Assembly: GCF_013003985.1 (NCBI RefSeq)
Contig: NZ_CP053073.1
Span: 1,364,001 to 1,428,000 of the forward strand
Length of the DNA stretch: 64,000 nucleotides
Direction: 5' to 3'
Origin: Usitatibacter palustris
GTDB taxonomy: Bacteria > Pseudomonadota > Gammaproteobacteria > Burkholderiales > Usitatibacteraceae
Part shown: in pieces, positions 50,402-58,580 of the stretch
Numbering within the stretch: position 1 is the first letter of the stretch
Layout: each line of letters starts with the position of its first letter
The notes under the pieces: model-generated
Told to the model about the DNA's origin: nothing
Seen by the model: the letters and a program-made list of their open reading frames with translations, nothing else
Database searches by the model: none
Program-made: the position numbers and the translations under genes

Positions 50402-51334
50402 CTACGGACCCTGCTCATAGAGTGGGCGCGTCTCGCGGACGAATATTTCGCGCAGCCACTGGTTGCCGGGGTCGCCGTGATAGCGCTCGTGCCACACCAG
50501 CGAGAGGTGCGTCACGGGCAGCTTGATCGGGGGCCTGAAGATACCCAGGGGCACCAGGCGCGCCATCGATTTCGCGATGCCGAGCGGGACTGTCGCCACG
50601 AGATCGGTCTTGGCGAGGATCGCGCCCACGGGAAAGAAGTGCCCGACCTGGATGGCGATCGTCGCATCGATCGCGCGTAACGCTTTCTCGATGACCTCAC
50701 CGTGCCTGACGCCCGCACCGGCGGGCCGCACGAGCAGGTGTCGCGCGCGCCGGAATGCGGCGAGCGTGATTCTAGAGCGAAGGGTGGGATGATCCCTTCG
50801 CACGATCGTCGCGTAGCCGGGCTTTCCAAGGATTTCCTCGTGGAGCGGAGCCTTCACCGGGAAATTCGAGAGCGCGAGGTCGACCTGGCCGTCGGCCAGT
50901 GCGGCGCGCGCCTGCGTCGGCGGAAGCGCGATGGTCCGGAGCCGGATGCCCGGCGCGTTGCGCAGCGCCTTCATGAGGAGCGGCAGTTGCACCACCTCGC
51001 CGATGTCGGCCATCCCGATCGTGAAGAGGCGCGTCGACGTGGCCGGATCGAAGCGAGGGGGCTCGAAGCTCGAGCGGATGATCGACAGTCCTTCGGCGAC
51101 TCTGGGGGCGACCTGGTCCGCGACCTGCGTGGGCGCGACGCCCCGCGGCGTTCGAAGGAAAAGCGGGTCCCCGAAGACGTGACGCAAGCGCCCGAGCGCG
51201 TGGCTGATCGCCGGCTGGCTGAGTCCCAGCCGAATCCCGGCCTCGGTCAGGCTGCGAGCCTGGTAGACCGCATCGAAGATGACCAGCAGGTTGAGGTCCA
51301 CACGCCTGCCGAGCGTTCCGATTTCGTGTTTCAT
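50402..51334 (-). CDS. LysR-family transcriptional regulator
   Basis: 310-residue regulator. The N-terminal winged helix-turn-helix covers about residues 12-70 (RVDLNLLVIFDAVYQARS, then TEAGIRLGLSQPAISHALGR) and the effector domain follows. It resembles the NodD/PcaQ-like subset with DPLFLRTPRG. It is divergent from a Bug binding-protein gene (117 bp between), so it probably controls that gene in response to its ligand. The start is ATG 51334; a longer frame exists but lacks the family N-terminus. Confidence 0.92.
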   Translation of the reverse strand: MKHEIGTLGRRVDLNLLVIFDAVYQARSLTEAGIRLGLSQPAISHALGRLRHVFGDPLFLRTPRGVAPTQVADQVAPRVAEGLSIIRSSFEPPRFDPATSTRLFTIGMADIGEVVQLPLLMKALRNAPGIRLRTIALPPTQARAALADGQVDLALSNFPVKAPLHEEILGKPGYATIVRRDHPTLRSRITLAAFRRARHLLVRPAGAGVRHGEVIEKALRAIDATIAIQVGHFFPVGAILAKTDLVATVPLGIAKSMARLVPLGIFRPPIKLPVTHLSLVWHERYHGDPGNQWLREIFVRETRPLYEQGP

Positions 51335-51451
51335 GGCGCCTCCGCGGATCGGATATCGATGCTTCGAATGTGACTTATACGCGATATTCATTTCCAATAT
51401 GCAGCGGCGCGGGCGTAGGCTCGTTGCCAGGTCGTCTCCACGAGGGCATCC

Positions 51452-52402
51452 ATGAATCCGCTGCAGCGTTTCCTTGCAACACTGCTCACGTTGGCGCTGC
51501 TTCCGGCCGCGGCCGAGTATCCCGAAAGGCCGATCAAGCTGCTCGTCGGCGTTCCCCCGGGCGGCGCGTCGGATGCCGCGGCGCGATTGATCGGGCAATC
51601 GCTCGCGAAATCGCTGGGCCGTCCCGTGATCATCGAGAACCGGCCCGGTGCCGGCGGCAGCATTGCGACGCAGGCGGCCATTGCCGCCGCGCCCGATGGC
51701 TACACGCTCCTCTGGGCGATGTCCTCGATGACCGGCCTGCCATTGCTCCAGAAGTCGGCGCCCTTCAAGTCCTTCTCCGAATTCACGCCCGTGTCGATGG
51801 TGTGCCGGCTTCCCCATGGGCTGTACGTGCATCCTTCCGTACCCGCTTCATCGGTGGCGCAGCTTGTGGCCTATGCGCGTGCGAATCCGGACAAGCTGAA
51901 CTACGCGACGGGCCCGCTCAGCGAATACATGGCTGCGGTGCAGTTCATGAAGGCGAGCGGGACGACCATGGTCCGCGTGCCCTACAAGGGAGGCGCGCCG
52001 GCGCTCATGGATGTCGTCGAGGGGCGCGTGCAGGTCTACTTCACACCGCTCGCCCAGGCACTGCCCCAGGTGAAGGCGGGAAAGCTGCGGATGCTAGCGA
52101 CCCTCATGCCCGCGCGCAGCGAACAGGCGCCCGACGTACCGACGATGGCCGAAGCGGGACTCGACGTTTCCATTCCCAACTGGAATGCGATCGTCGCGCC
52201 GCCTGGAACGCCTTCGGCCATTGTCGAGCGACTCGCACGGGAGGTTGGACGCGCCCTGGAGGATCCGGCCCTGCGCGCGGCGCTTGCGACGCAGCACCTG
52301 GTGGCCGAGGGTTCGACGCCGACCCAGTTGGCGAACGCCATTGCCCAGAGCGCGCAGACATGGCGGCGCTTCGTCACCGAGAACGACGTTCCCCAGGAAT
52401 AG
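51452..52402 (+). CDS. Tripartite tricarboxylate transporter substrate-binding protein (Bug family)
   Basis: 316-residue periplasmic binding protein. The signal peptide ends near PAAAEY (about 22), followed by RPIKLLVGVPPGGASDAAAR, ENRPGAGGSIATQAA and VPYKGGAPALMDVVEGRV. The ligand is unknown. It is controlled presumably by the divergent LysR gene. TctA/TctB membrane subunits are absent, as is common for the many Bug genes of Burkholderiales-type genomes. It is convergent with the TRAP permease gene. Confidence 0.92.
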   Translation: MNPLQRFLATLLTLALLPAAAEYPERPIKLLVGVPPGGASDAAARLIGQSLAKSLGRPVIIENRPGAGGSIATQAAIAAAPDGYTLLWAMSSMTGLPLLQKSAPFKSFSEFTPVSMVCRLPHGLYVHPSVPASSVAQLVAYARANPDKLNYATGPLSEYMAAVQFMKASGTTMVRVPYKGGAPALMDVVEGRVQVYFTPLAQALPQVKAGKLRMLATLMPARSEQAPDVPTMAEAGLDVSIPNWNAIVAPPGTPSAIVERLAREVGRALEDPALRAALATQHLVAEGSTPTQLANAIAQSAQTWRRFVTENDVPQE

Positions 52403-52439
52403 CCATCGCGCGACGTGCGCGACGCCGTTGCGGCCCCGC

Positions 52440-53723
52440 TCAGTTCATCAGCAGGCGCGGCAGCCAGAGCGAGAACGAGGGGACGTAAGTGACCAGCAGC
52501 AGCGCGGCGATGAGCGCCGTGTAGAACGGCCAGATCGTGCGCATCACTTCGCCCACCGAGATGCCGCCGATCGCGCAGCCCACGAACTGCGTGGTGCCCA
52601 CGGGCGGGGTGTTCAGCCCCAGCGCGCAGTTGATCAGCATCACCATCCCGAACTGCACCGGATCCATGCCGTACTGCATCGCGATCGGCAGGAAGATCGG
52701 CGTGCAGATGAGGATGGTGCTCGCCATGTCCATGAACGTGCCGAGCAGGAACAGGATGATGTTGATGATGAGGAACACCATCAAGGGGTTCGTCGAGATG
52801 CTGCCGACGGCCGCACCCGCGAGGTCGGCTACCTGGTAGAGCGCCGCAAGGTACTGGAACATCGTCGACACGCCGATGAGCAGCAGCACCACGCCCGTGG
52901 TCTTCACGGCCTTGGCGGCGGCCTTGAGGAACTTCTCGCGCGTCATCGTCCGGTAGACGAAGATCGTGAGGCCGATCGAGTACACCACCGCTACCGCCGC
53001 GGATTCCGTTGCCGTGAACACGCCCGAGAGGATGCCCACCAGGATGATCACGATGATCAGCAATCCGGGCGCGGCCGCGGCCATCGAGCGCCATAACGCG
53101 TTCCAGCCCGGGAAGGTGCCCGCCGGGTAGCCGCGCTTGACCGCCACGAGGTACGCGGCGACGAGCATGCAGATGGTGAGTACGACCGCAGGCACGACGC
53201 CTGCGGCGATGAGCGAGCTCACCGACACCTTCCCGCCCGCGGCGAGCGAATAGATGATCATGTTGTGGCTCGTGGGCATGAGCGCGCCGACGAGCGAGGC
53301 GTGGGTCGTCACGTTGACCGCGTAGTCGACGTGGTAACCCTCCTTCTTCATCATCGGGATCATCACCGTGCCCATCGCGGAGACGTCCGCCGTGGGCGAA
53401 CCCGACACGCCGCCGAAGAGCGTGCACGCGACGACGTTCGACATCCCGAGGCCGCCGCGGATGTGGCCGATCATGTTGCGCGCGAGCGCGACGATCTTGT
53501 CGGCGATGCCCCCGTGCAGCATCAGCTCTCCGCTGAAGACGAAGAACGGGATCGCGAGGAACGAGAAGATGTTCATCCCGGACATCATTTGCTGGAAAAG
53601 AACGGCGATCGGCAGACCCTCGTAGAGGATCGTGCAGATCGCCGACAACCCGATCGCGAACGCGACCGGGACGCCCAACACCAGCAGGAGGATGAAGCTG
53701 ACCGCGAGGATCGTCAGTGCCAC
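52440..53723 (-). CDS. TRAP transporter large permease (DctM)
   Basis: 427-residue large membrane subunit with about twelve hydrophobic segments. Family features are AIPFFVFSGELM (about 57-68), FGGVSGSPTADVSAMG (about 102-117) and the TPPVGTTQFVG segment near residue 370. The start is a GTG overlapping the end of dctQ by 10 bp. With DctP and DctQ it would drive Na+-coupled uptake of an organic acid. The neighbouring uronate dehydrogenase and lactonase point to a uronate such as galacturonate. It is the last gene of the leftward operon. Confidence 0.95.
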   Translation of the reverse strand: MALTILAVSFILLLVLGVPVAFAIGLSAICTILYEGLPIAVLFQQMMSGMNIFSFLAIPFFVFSGELMLHGGIADKIVALARNMIGHIRGGLGMSNVVACTLFGGVSGSPTADVSAMGTVMIPMMKKEGYHVDYAVNVTTHASLVGALMPTSHNMIIYSLAAGGKVSVSSLIAAGVVPAVVLTICMLVAAYLVAVKRGYPAGTFPGWNALWRSMAAAAPGLLIIVIILVGILSGVFTATESAAVAVVYSIGLTIFVYRTMTREKFLKAAAKAVKTTGVVLLLIGVSTMFQYLAALYQVADLAGAAVGSISTNPLMVFLIINIILFLLGTFMDMASTILICTPIFLPIAMQYGMDPVQFGMVMLINCALGLNTPPVGTTQFVGCAIGGISVGEVMRTIWPFYTALIAALLLVTYVPSFSLWLPRLLMN

Positions 53724-54247
53724 GCCGGCTCCACTTCTTCTCCGTCCAGCAGCGCGAGGATGTGCTCGATCGAGAACAGCACGATCAGCGCGCCGGAAAG
53801 CACGAGCGGCACGTATCGCACCGACTCGGGCAGGTTGATGTTCGCAAGCTTGTACGAGGCCACGGAGTACCCGAGGATCCAGCCGTTCCACATCATCGCG
53901 GCGCCGAAAAGGCCGATGAGGACGTGGATCACGATCTCGAGCTTCAGCCGCACGCGCTCGGGAACGAGGATCAGCAACGACTCCATGCCGATGTGGCCGG
54001 CATCGCGCACGCCGACCGCCGCGCCGATCAACGTCACGTAAAGAACGAGCACCAGCGCGAGGTTTTCAGTCCACGTGGGGCTGTCGTTCATCACGTAGCG
54101 GCCAAAGACCTGCCAGGCCACGATCACGACGATGAAGACCAGCCCGGCGACGGCGAAGTACGCGCCGTAACGCGCGAGCACCGCGTTCACGCGGGTGAGC
54201 AGGCGGAGTCGCCGGGGCGATTGCCCCGGGCGTGTGGCGTCATTCAT
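53714..54247 (-). CDS. TRAP transporter small permease (DctQ)
   Basis: 177-residue small subunit with four hydrophobic helices. The motif RYVMNDSPTWTENLALVLVLYVTLIG has the conserved W-x-E centre of DctQ. It starts 9 bp after the dctP stop and overlaps dctM. Confidence 0.93.
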   Translation of the reverse strand: MNDATRPGQSPRRLRLLTRVNAVLARYGAYFAVAGLVFIVVIVAWQVFGRYVMNDSPTWTENLALVLVLYVTLIGAAVGVRDAGHIGMESLLILVPERVRLKLEIVIHVLIGLFGAAMMWNGWILGYSVASYKLANINLPESVRYVPLVLSGALIVLFSIEHILALLDGEEVEPAWH

Positions 54248-54256
54248 CCGGGAGAC

Positions 54257-55237
54257 CTACTTCGTTTCCTGGATGCGCTTCACGAGGTCCTTGAGCTTCG
54301 GCGTCGAGGCGAACTTCTCGTACACAGGCTTCATCGCATCGATGAACTCCTGCTTGTTCGCGATCGGGACCACCTGGATGCCGGCCTTCTCGACGATGGC
54401 GCGCGACTTCACCTCGCGCTCGTCCCAGAGCTTGCGCATGTACGGCACCGATTCCTTCGCCGCCTTGCGGATCTGCGCCTGCTCGTCCTTCGAGAGCCCG
54501 TCCCACACCTTCTTCGAGAACACCAGCATTTCGGGGACCAGCGAGTGTTCGGAGAGGTTGTAGTACTTCGCGGCCTCGAAGTGGCGCGAGGATTCATACG
54601 ACGGCCAGTTGTTCTCTGCGGCGTCGACGATGCCGGTCTTGAGCGCCGTATAGACCTCGCCGTAGGGCATCGGTGTGGCGTTGGCGCCCAGCGCCTGGAC
54701 CATCGCGACGAAGAGATCCGACTGGATCACGCGCACCTTCATGCCCTTCAGGTCGGCCATGGACTTCACCGGCTTCTTCACGGTGTAGAAGGAGCGCGCG
54801 CCGCTGTCGTAGAACGCGAGGCCCACGAGCCCCTGCGATTCCATCGCCGCGAGGATCTCTTCGCCGATCGGGCCATCGAGCACCTTGCGCATGTGTTCGA
54901 CGGAACGAAAGAGGAAGGGAAGGCCCACGATGATCGTCTCGGGCACGACGCTGTTGAGCGGCGCCACGTTGATGCGCGTCATGTCGAGCGCGCCGATCTT
55001 CAGTTGCTCGATCGTGTCCTTCTCGGTGCCCAGCGCGCCGTTCGCGTACACGCGCAAGGCGAGCTTTCCGCCGGAGTTCTTCTTCAGCGTTTCGCCCATC
55101 TGATCGACGGCGAGTGTGGTCGGGTAGTCCTTCGGGTGCACTTCGGCCGAGCGGAAATCCCGGGCGGTGGCCAGCGGGGCGGCGGCGGTGGCGGCGAGCG
55201 CGCAGGCCGCGATCGCGGTACGGAGCATCAGGCTCAT
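54257..55237 (-). CDS. TRAP transporter substrate-binding protein (DctP)
   Basis: 326-residue periplasmic binding protein. The signal peptide ends about residue 25 (PLATARDF). The TRAP-type core includes GLPFLFRSVEHM, KVRVIQSDLF with the carboxylate-binding Arg, MPYGEVYTALKTGIVDAAEN and a C-terminal helix. The family binds C4-dicarboxylates, uronates or aldarates; the uronate context favours a sugar acid. It lies 19 bp after the lactonase gene. Confidence 0.93.
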   Translation of the reverse strand: MSLMLRTAIAACALAATAAAPLATARDFRSAEVHPKDYPTTLAVDQMGETLKKNSGGKLALRVYANGALGTEKDTIEQLKIGALDMTRINVAPLNSVVPETIIVGLPFLFRSVEHMRKVLDGPIGEEILAAMESQGLVGLAFYDSGARSFYTVKKPVKSMADLKGMKVRVIQSDLFVAMVQALGANATPMPYGEVYTALKTGIVDAAENNWPSYESSRHFEAAKYYNLSEHSLVPEMLVFSKKVWDGLSKDEQAQIRKAAKESVPYMRKLWDEREVKSRAIVEKAGIQVVPIANKQEFIDAMKPVYEKFASTPKLKDLVKRIQETK

Positions 55238-55256
55238 GTGGTTCTCCTCGTTGTCG

Positions 55257-56165
55257 TCAGGCGTTGTGCTTCGGGGCGCCGAATTCGGCTTCGGGCAGCC
55301 CCTGGATTCCGGGCCGCAGTGCGAATAACGCACCCGCGGCCGGTTGGTCGACGAGGTCCGCCTCTTTGGCCGGACGTATCGACGTCACGTACAGGGTATC
55401 GAAATTGACGCCTCCAAAGGCGCACATCGAAGGCTTCTTCACCGGCAGCGCGATGCTGCGGTCGAGCTTGCCCTCGGGCGTGAAGCGCAGGAGCTGGCCC
55501 GCGTCATTGGCGCAGGTCCAGTAGCAGCCGTCGGCGTCCACCGCGGCGCCGTCGGGGCGCCCCGGATGCAGGTTCATGTCGACGAAGAGCCGCTTGTTGC
55601 TCGGCGTCCCCGTGTCGGTGTCGTAGTCGAAGGCCCACACGAGCTGCGCCTTCGGGTTCGAGTCCGAGAGGTACATGCGATCGCCCTTGGGCGACCACGC
55701 AAGCCCGTTCTGCGTCATGAGCCCGTTCTCCACCGGACCGGTGAGTCCATGGAGCGCGCTGTAGCGATAAAGCGCGCCGACCGGATGGGCCGCGGGAATG
55801 TCCTGGTGCATCGTGCCCGCCCAGAAGCGGCCCTGCCGGTCGCAGCGCCCGTCGTTGAAGCGCATGTTGGGCATGGGCATCGCGGGGGCCGCGAGGCGCG
55901 TGGAAGAAACGGTGCCGCCGTTGCCGAGGCGCAGCGCGAAGATGCCGGTCTCGAGGCCGGCGATGATGCCGCCCTCGGCGTCGAACGCGATGCACGCAAC
56001 CTGCTCGGGACCGGTCCACGCATCGATGCGTCCGCTCGCGGGATCGAGGCGATGGATCTTCTTCGCGGGAATGTCCACCCAGTAGAGCGCGGATTCGGAC
56101 GTGCGCCACACGGGCGACTCGCCGACCGTGAAGAGGGGGTCCGACAGTCTTTCGATCGCCGCCAT
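55257..56165 (-). CDS. SMP-30/gluconolactonase-family lactonase
   Basis: 302-residue six-bladed beta-propeller enzyme. The motifs GESPVWRTSESALYWVDI at the start, NDGRCDRQGRFWAGTM (about 103-118), NGLAWSPKGDRMYLSDS, and RPDGAAVDADGCYW carry the acidic metal ligands of SMP-30. In this operon it should open the aldarolactone formed by uronate dehydrogenase. The start at 56165 is preferred; an upstream ATG would overlap udh. Spacing to udh is 7 bp. Confidence 0.9.
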   Translation of the reverse strand: MAAIERLSDPLFTVGESPVWRTSESALYWVDIPAKKIHRLDPASGRIDAWTGPEQVACIAFDAEGGIIAGLETGIFALRLGNGGTVSSTRLAAPAMPMPNMRFNDGRCDRQGRFWAGTMHQDIPAAHPVGALYRYSALHGLTGPVENGLMTQNGLAWSPKGDRMYLSDSNPKAQLVWAFDYDTDTGTPSNKRLFVDMNLHPGRPDGAAVDADGCYWTCANDAGQLLRFTPEGKLDRSIALPVKKPSMCAFGGVNFDTLYVTSIRPAKEADLVDQPAAGALFALRPGIQGLPEAEFGAPKHNA

Positions 56166-56172
56166 GCCCGCC

Positions 56173-56988
56173 TCAGTCGTCGAACGGACCGGCGGTGACG
56201 AACGCGCCACCCTGGAAGATCGCGACGGGGTTGGACGGATCGAGCGGGGGACCGGCCGCCTCGACGCGTGCGCGGAACACTTCCGACGTGTCGCGCGGCT
56301 TGAAGCCGATGTGCTCGGCCTTCGCGTTGTCCCACCACGTCACCTTGTTGTCGGAGGCGCCGAAGATCACCGTGTGCCCGACCTTGGGCGCGAAGAGCGC
56401 GCGCCGCACGAGCTCGATGAGATCGGCGTAGCTCAGGTACGTGGCGAGCATCCGCCGGTCCTTGGGCTCGGGAAACGAAGAGCCGATGCGCAGGCACGCG
56501 GTCTCGATGCCGTAGCGGTCGAAGTAGAAGCGCGAGAGGTTCTCGCCGAAGCACTTGCTGACGCCGTAGAGGCCGTCGGGGCGCACGGGGTCATCGGCAT
56601 CGATGCGGTCGGCCTGCTTGTAGAAGCCGGTGACATGATTGGAGCTCGCGAACACCGCGCGCTTCACGCCGTGCTTGCGCATCGCTTCGTACACGTTGAA
56701 GAGGCCAACGATGTTCGCTTCGAGGATCGGATCGAAATTCGTCTCGACCGACACGCCGCCGAAGTGCACCACCGCGTCGCAGTCCTCGACCAGCCGGTGC
56801 ACGGCGGCCTTGTCGCCCAGCTCGCAGAGCACGACTTCCTCGCCCGTCTTCGCCGTGCCGATGTCCACGCGGTCGGACACGCGCAGCACGGACGCGAAGG
56901 GCTTCAGCCCCTCGCGAAGCACCTTGCCCAGGCCGCCCGCGGCGCCGGTCAGCAGGATGCGGCGGTATTCTTGTCGTGCGTCATTCAT
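56173..56988 (-). CDS. udh: Uronate dehydrogenase
   Basis: 271-residue NAD-dependent enzyme that oxidises galacturonate or glucuronate to the aldaric acid lactone. The extended-SDR motif TGAAGGLG is at 15-22, and the catalytic Tyr/Lys lie in YGVSK near 136-140. FASSNHVTGFY and CLRIGSSFPEPKDRRMLATY are the uronate-dehydrogenase-type substrate loops. It is the first gene of udh-lactonase-dctPQM, whose promoter overlaps the LacI-type operator at 57041. Confidence 0.92.
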   Translation of the reverse strand: MNDARQEYRRILLTGAAGGLGKVLREGLKPFASVLRVSDRVDIGTAKTGEEVVLCELGDKAAVHRLVEDCDAVVHFGGVSVETNFDPILEANIVGLFNVYEAMRKHGVKRAVFASSNHVTGFYKQADRIDADDPVRPDGLYGVSKCFGENLSRFYFDRYGIETACLRIGSSFPEPKDRRMLATYLSYADLIELVRRALFAPKVGHTVIFGASDNKVTWWDNAKAEHIGFKPRDTSEVFRARVEAAGPPLDPSNPVAIFQGGAFVTAGPFDD

Positions 56989-57040
56989 GGATCACCGTGT
57001 GGGGCGTCGCGGAGGAGCGGGCGGATGAGTGGCTGGAAAG

Positions 57041-57054
57041 GGAAAACGTTTTCC
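57041..57054. promoter_or_regulatory. LacI-type operator 1, GGAAAACGTTTTCC
   Basis: A perfect 14-bp palindrome between udh and lacI. On the minus strand a TTGACA (57085-57080) and CAAAAT (57062-57057), 17 bp apart, place the udh start at this site, so bound repressor would block it. Three more sites of this form occur nearby. Confidence 0.75.
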
Positions 57055-57140
57055 GCATTTTGCGAGGACGGGTTATCCTTGTCAAGGCGAAGGGAATCCG
57101 GGGGCGCATGGGCGACCCCTCCCGCCATCGCCAGAAACCC

Positions 57141-57154
57141 GGAAAACGTTTACT
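57141..57154. promoter_or_regulatory. LacI-type operator 2, upstream of lacI gene
   Basis: GGAAAACGTTTACT shares the AAACGTTT core (57144-57151) and ends one base before the regulator's ATG, over its ribosome-binding region. It suggests autoregulation. Confidence 0.65.
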
Positions 57155-57155
57155 G

Positions 57156-58199
57156 ATGAAGAAGCGACCCACCATCCGCGACGTCGCCGCCCTTGCGGGC
57201 GTCTCGATCGCCACCGTCTCGAAGTTCATCAACTCGACGCAGCGCTTCACGGCGGGGGTCGAGCGCAAGATCCAGGCGGCGATCGACGAGCTCGAGTACC
57301 ACTCGAACCCGCTCGCGCGCAGCATGATCACCGGCAAGACGGGCGCGGTCGGCGTGGCGATCCTCGACATCTCCAACCCCCACTTCACCAACATCGTGAA
57401 GGGGGCGAACCGCGTGGCGCTCGAGCACGGCTACAACCTGCTGTTCGTTGATACCGAGGAGAGCCAGGCGCGCGAGGACGAACTGCTCATCGCGTTGAGC
57501 CGGCGCGTCGATGGCCTGATCGTGAGCACGCGCATGCCCGAGGAGCAGCTCCATCGCGTCCTGGGGTTCGGAAAGCCCGTCGTGTTCTCCGGGCGCCCCG
57601 CGCCCAAGGGCTCGCCCAGTATCGCGGTCGACGCCTACGCCGCGGCCTACATGATCGGCGAGCTCCTCGTGAAGCAGGGGCACCGCAACATCGCCTACGC
57701 AGGCTTCGCGCCGGCGCGGCCGGATACGGAGCGCATGCGCGGTTTGAGCGAGTGCCTCCAGACGCATGGCCTCCCGCTCACGCGCTTCGAGGTCCGCGGT
57801 CCCACGATCGTCGAAGGCGAGCAGGTCTGCGCGGGGATCGTCCTGCGCAAGGACCGGCCCGACGCGGTGGTTTGCTACAACGACATGGTGGCGATCGGCT
57901 TCATGAGCGTGGCGAAGTCGCTCGGCATTTCCATTCCCGACGACATGTCGGTGGTGGGCATCGACAACATTCCGTTCGGGCGCTTCACCAGCCCCGCGCT
58001 CACGACGGTCGACACGCAGAGCGAACGCCTGGGCGAGGAGGGCATGCGCATGCTCTTCCGCGAGATCGCCGGCGAGCAGACATCCGAGGCCGGCCACGTG
58101 CTCATCGAGCCGCGCCTGGTCATGCGCGATTCCACTCGCGTGCGCCACTCCGAGGCGGCGGCCGCCTCCATCGCCAAGGCGCGAAAGCGCGCCCGCTGA
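57156..58199 (+). CDS. LacI-family regulator of pectin/uronate genes
   Basis: 347-residue repressor. The N-terminal helix-turn-helix and hinge (TIRDVAALAGVSIATVSKFI, about 6-25; hinge helix NPLARSM near 51) are typical, followed by a sugar-binding domain with AVGVAILDISNPHF and the C-terminal PDDMSVVGIDNIPFGRFTSPALTT. It lies between the divergent uronate operon and the pectin genes, and four AAACGTTT-cored sites flank it. The inducer may be a uronate or oligogalacturonate; this is inferred from neighbours. ATG 57156 gives the normal family start; an in-frame ATG far upstream would add an unconserved tail. Confidence 0.92.
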   Translation: MKKRPTIRDVAALAGVSIATVSKFINSTQRFTAGVERKIQAAIDELEYHSNPLARSMITGKTGAVGVAILDISNPHFTNIVKGANRVALEHGYNLLFVDTEESQAREDELLIALSRRVDGLIVSTRMPEEQLHRVLGFGKPVVFSGRPAPKGSPSIAVDAYAAAYMIGELLVKQGHRNIAYAGFAPARPDTERMRGLSECLQTHGLPLTRFEVRGPTIVEGEQVCAGIVLRKDRPDAVVCYNDMVAIGFMSVAKSLGISIPDDMSVVGIDNIPFGRFTSPALTTVDTQSERLGEEGMRMLFREIAGEQTSEAGHVLIEPRLVMRDSTRVRHSEAAAASIAKARKRAR

Positions 58200-58580
58200 T
58201 ACCTATTCAATACGCGCGCGGCCCGGCGCCGGGGCGTGAAGGTAACAAGTTTCCCGATGGTAGTAAACGTTTTCTTTTTGCCGGCGGAGCAGGCCGGGGC
58301 GGACGCCGACAGCAATGTTGAATTACCAAGCGGCGTCCATAAATACATATAAAACAATAGGATAGTCGGCATCCCCGCGATCCAACTCATCCCCATGGAA
58401 GCCTTGATCCCGAACCGGACCTTTGTTGACACCATCCGTCCGATCCCGCTAGATTAGAAAAACGTTTCCCTTCCCGCGGTCGGTACCCCCAGGAGCCGGC
58501 CGCGGGACAGGTGGGAAACAAGAGGCGCACCGCTCGCGCTTCAACCCAAGACCAAGAGAGTCTCAGGAGGAGTGAGAAAC
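58200..58580 (+). promoter_or_regulatory. Regulatory region of the TonB receptor gene
   Basis: 381 bp without a gene. It holds two LacI-type sites: operator 3 with core 58265-58272 and operator 4 with core 58460-58467. A promoter TTGACA (58426-58431) and TAGATT (58450-58455), 18 bp apart, lies just before operator 4, so its start falls inside the operator. An inverted repeat GGACGCCG/CGGCGTCC (58301-58308 and 58331-58338) may terminate lacI or be a separate site. AGGAGG at 58565-58570 is the receptor's ribosome-binding site. Confidence 0.7.
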
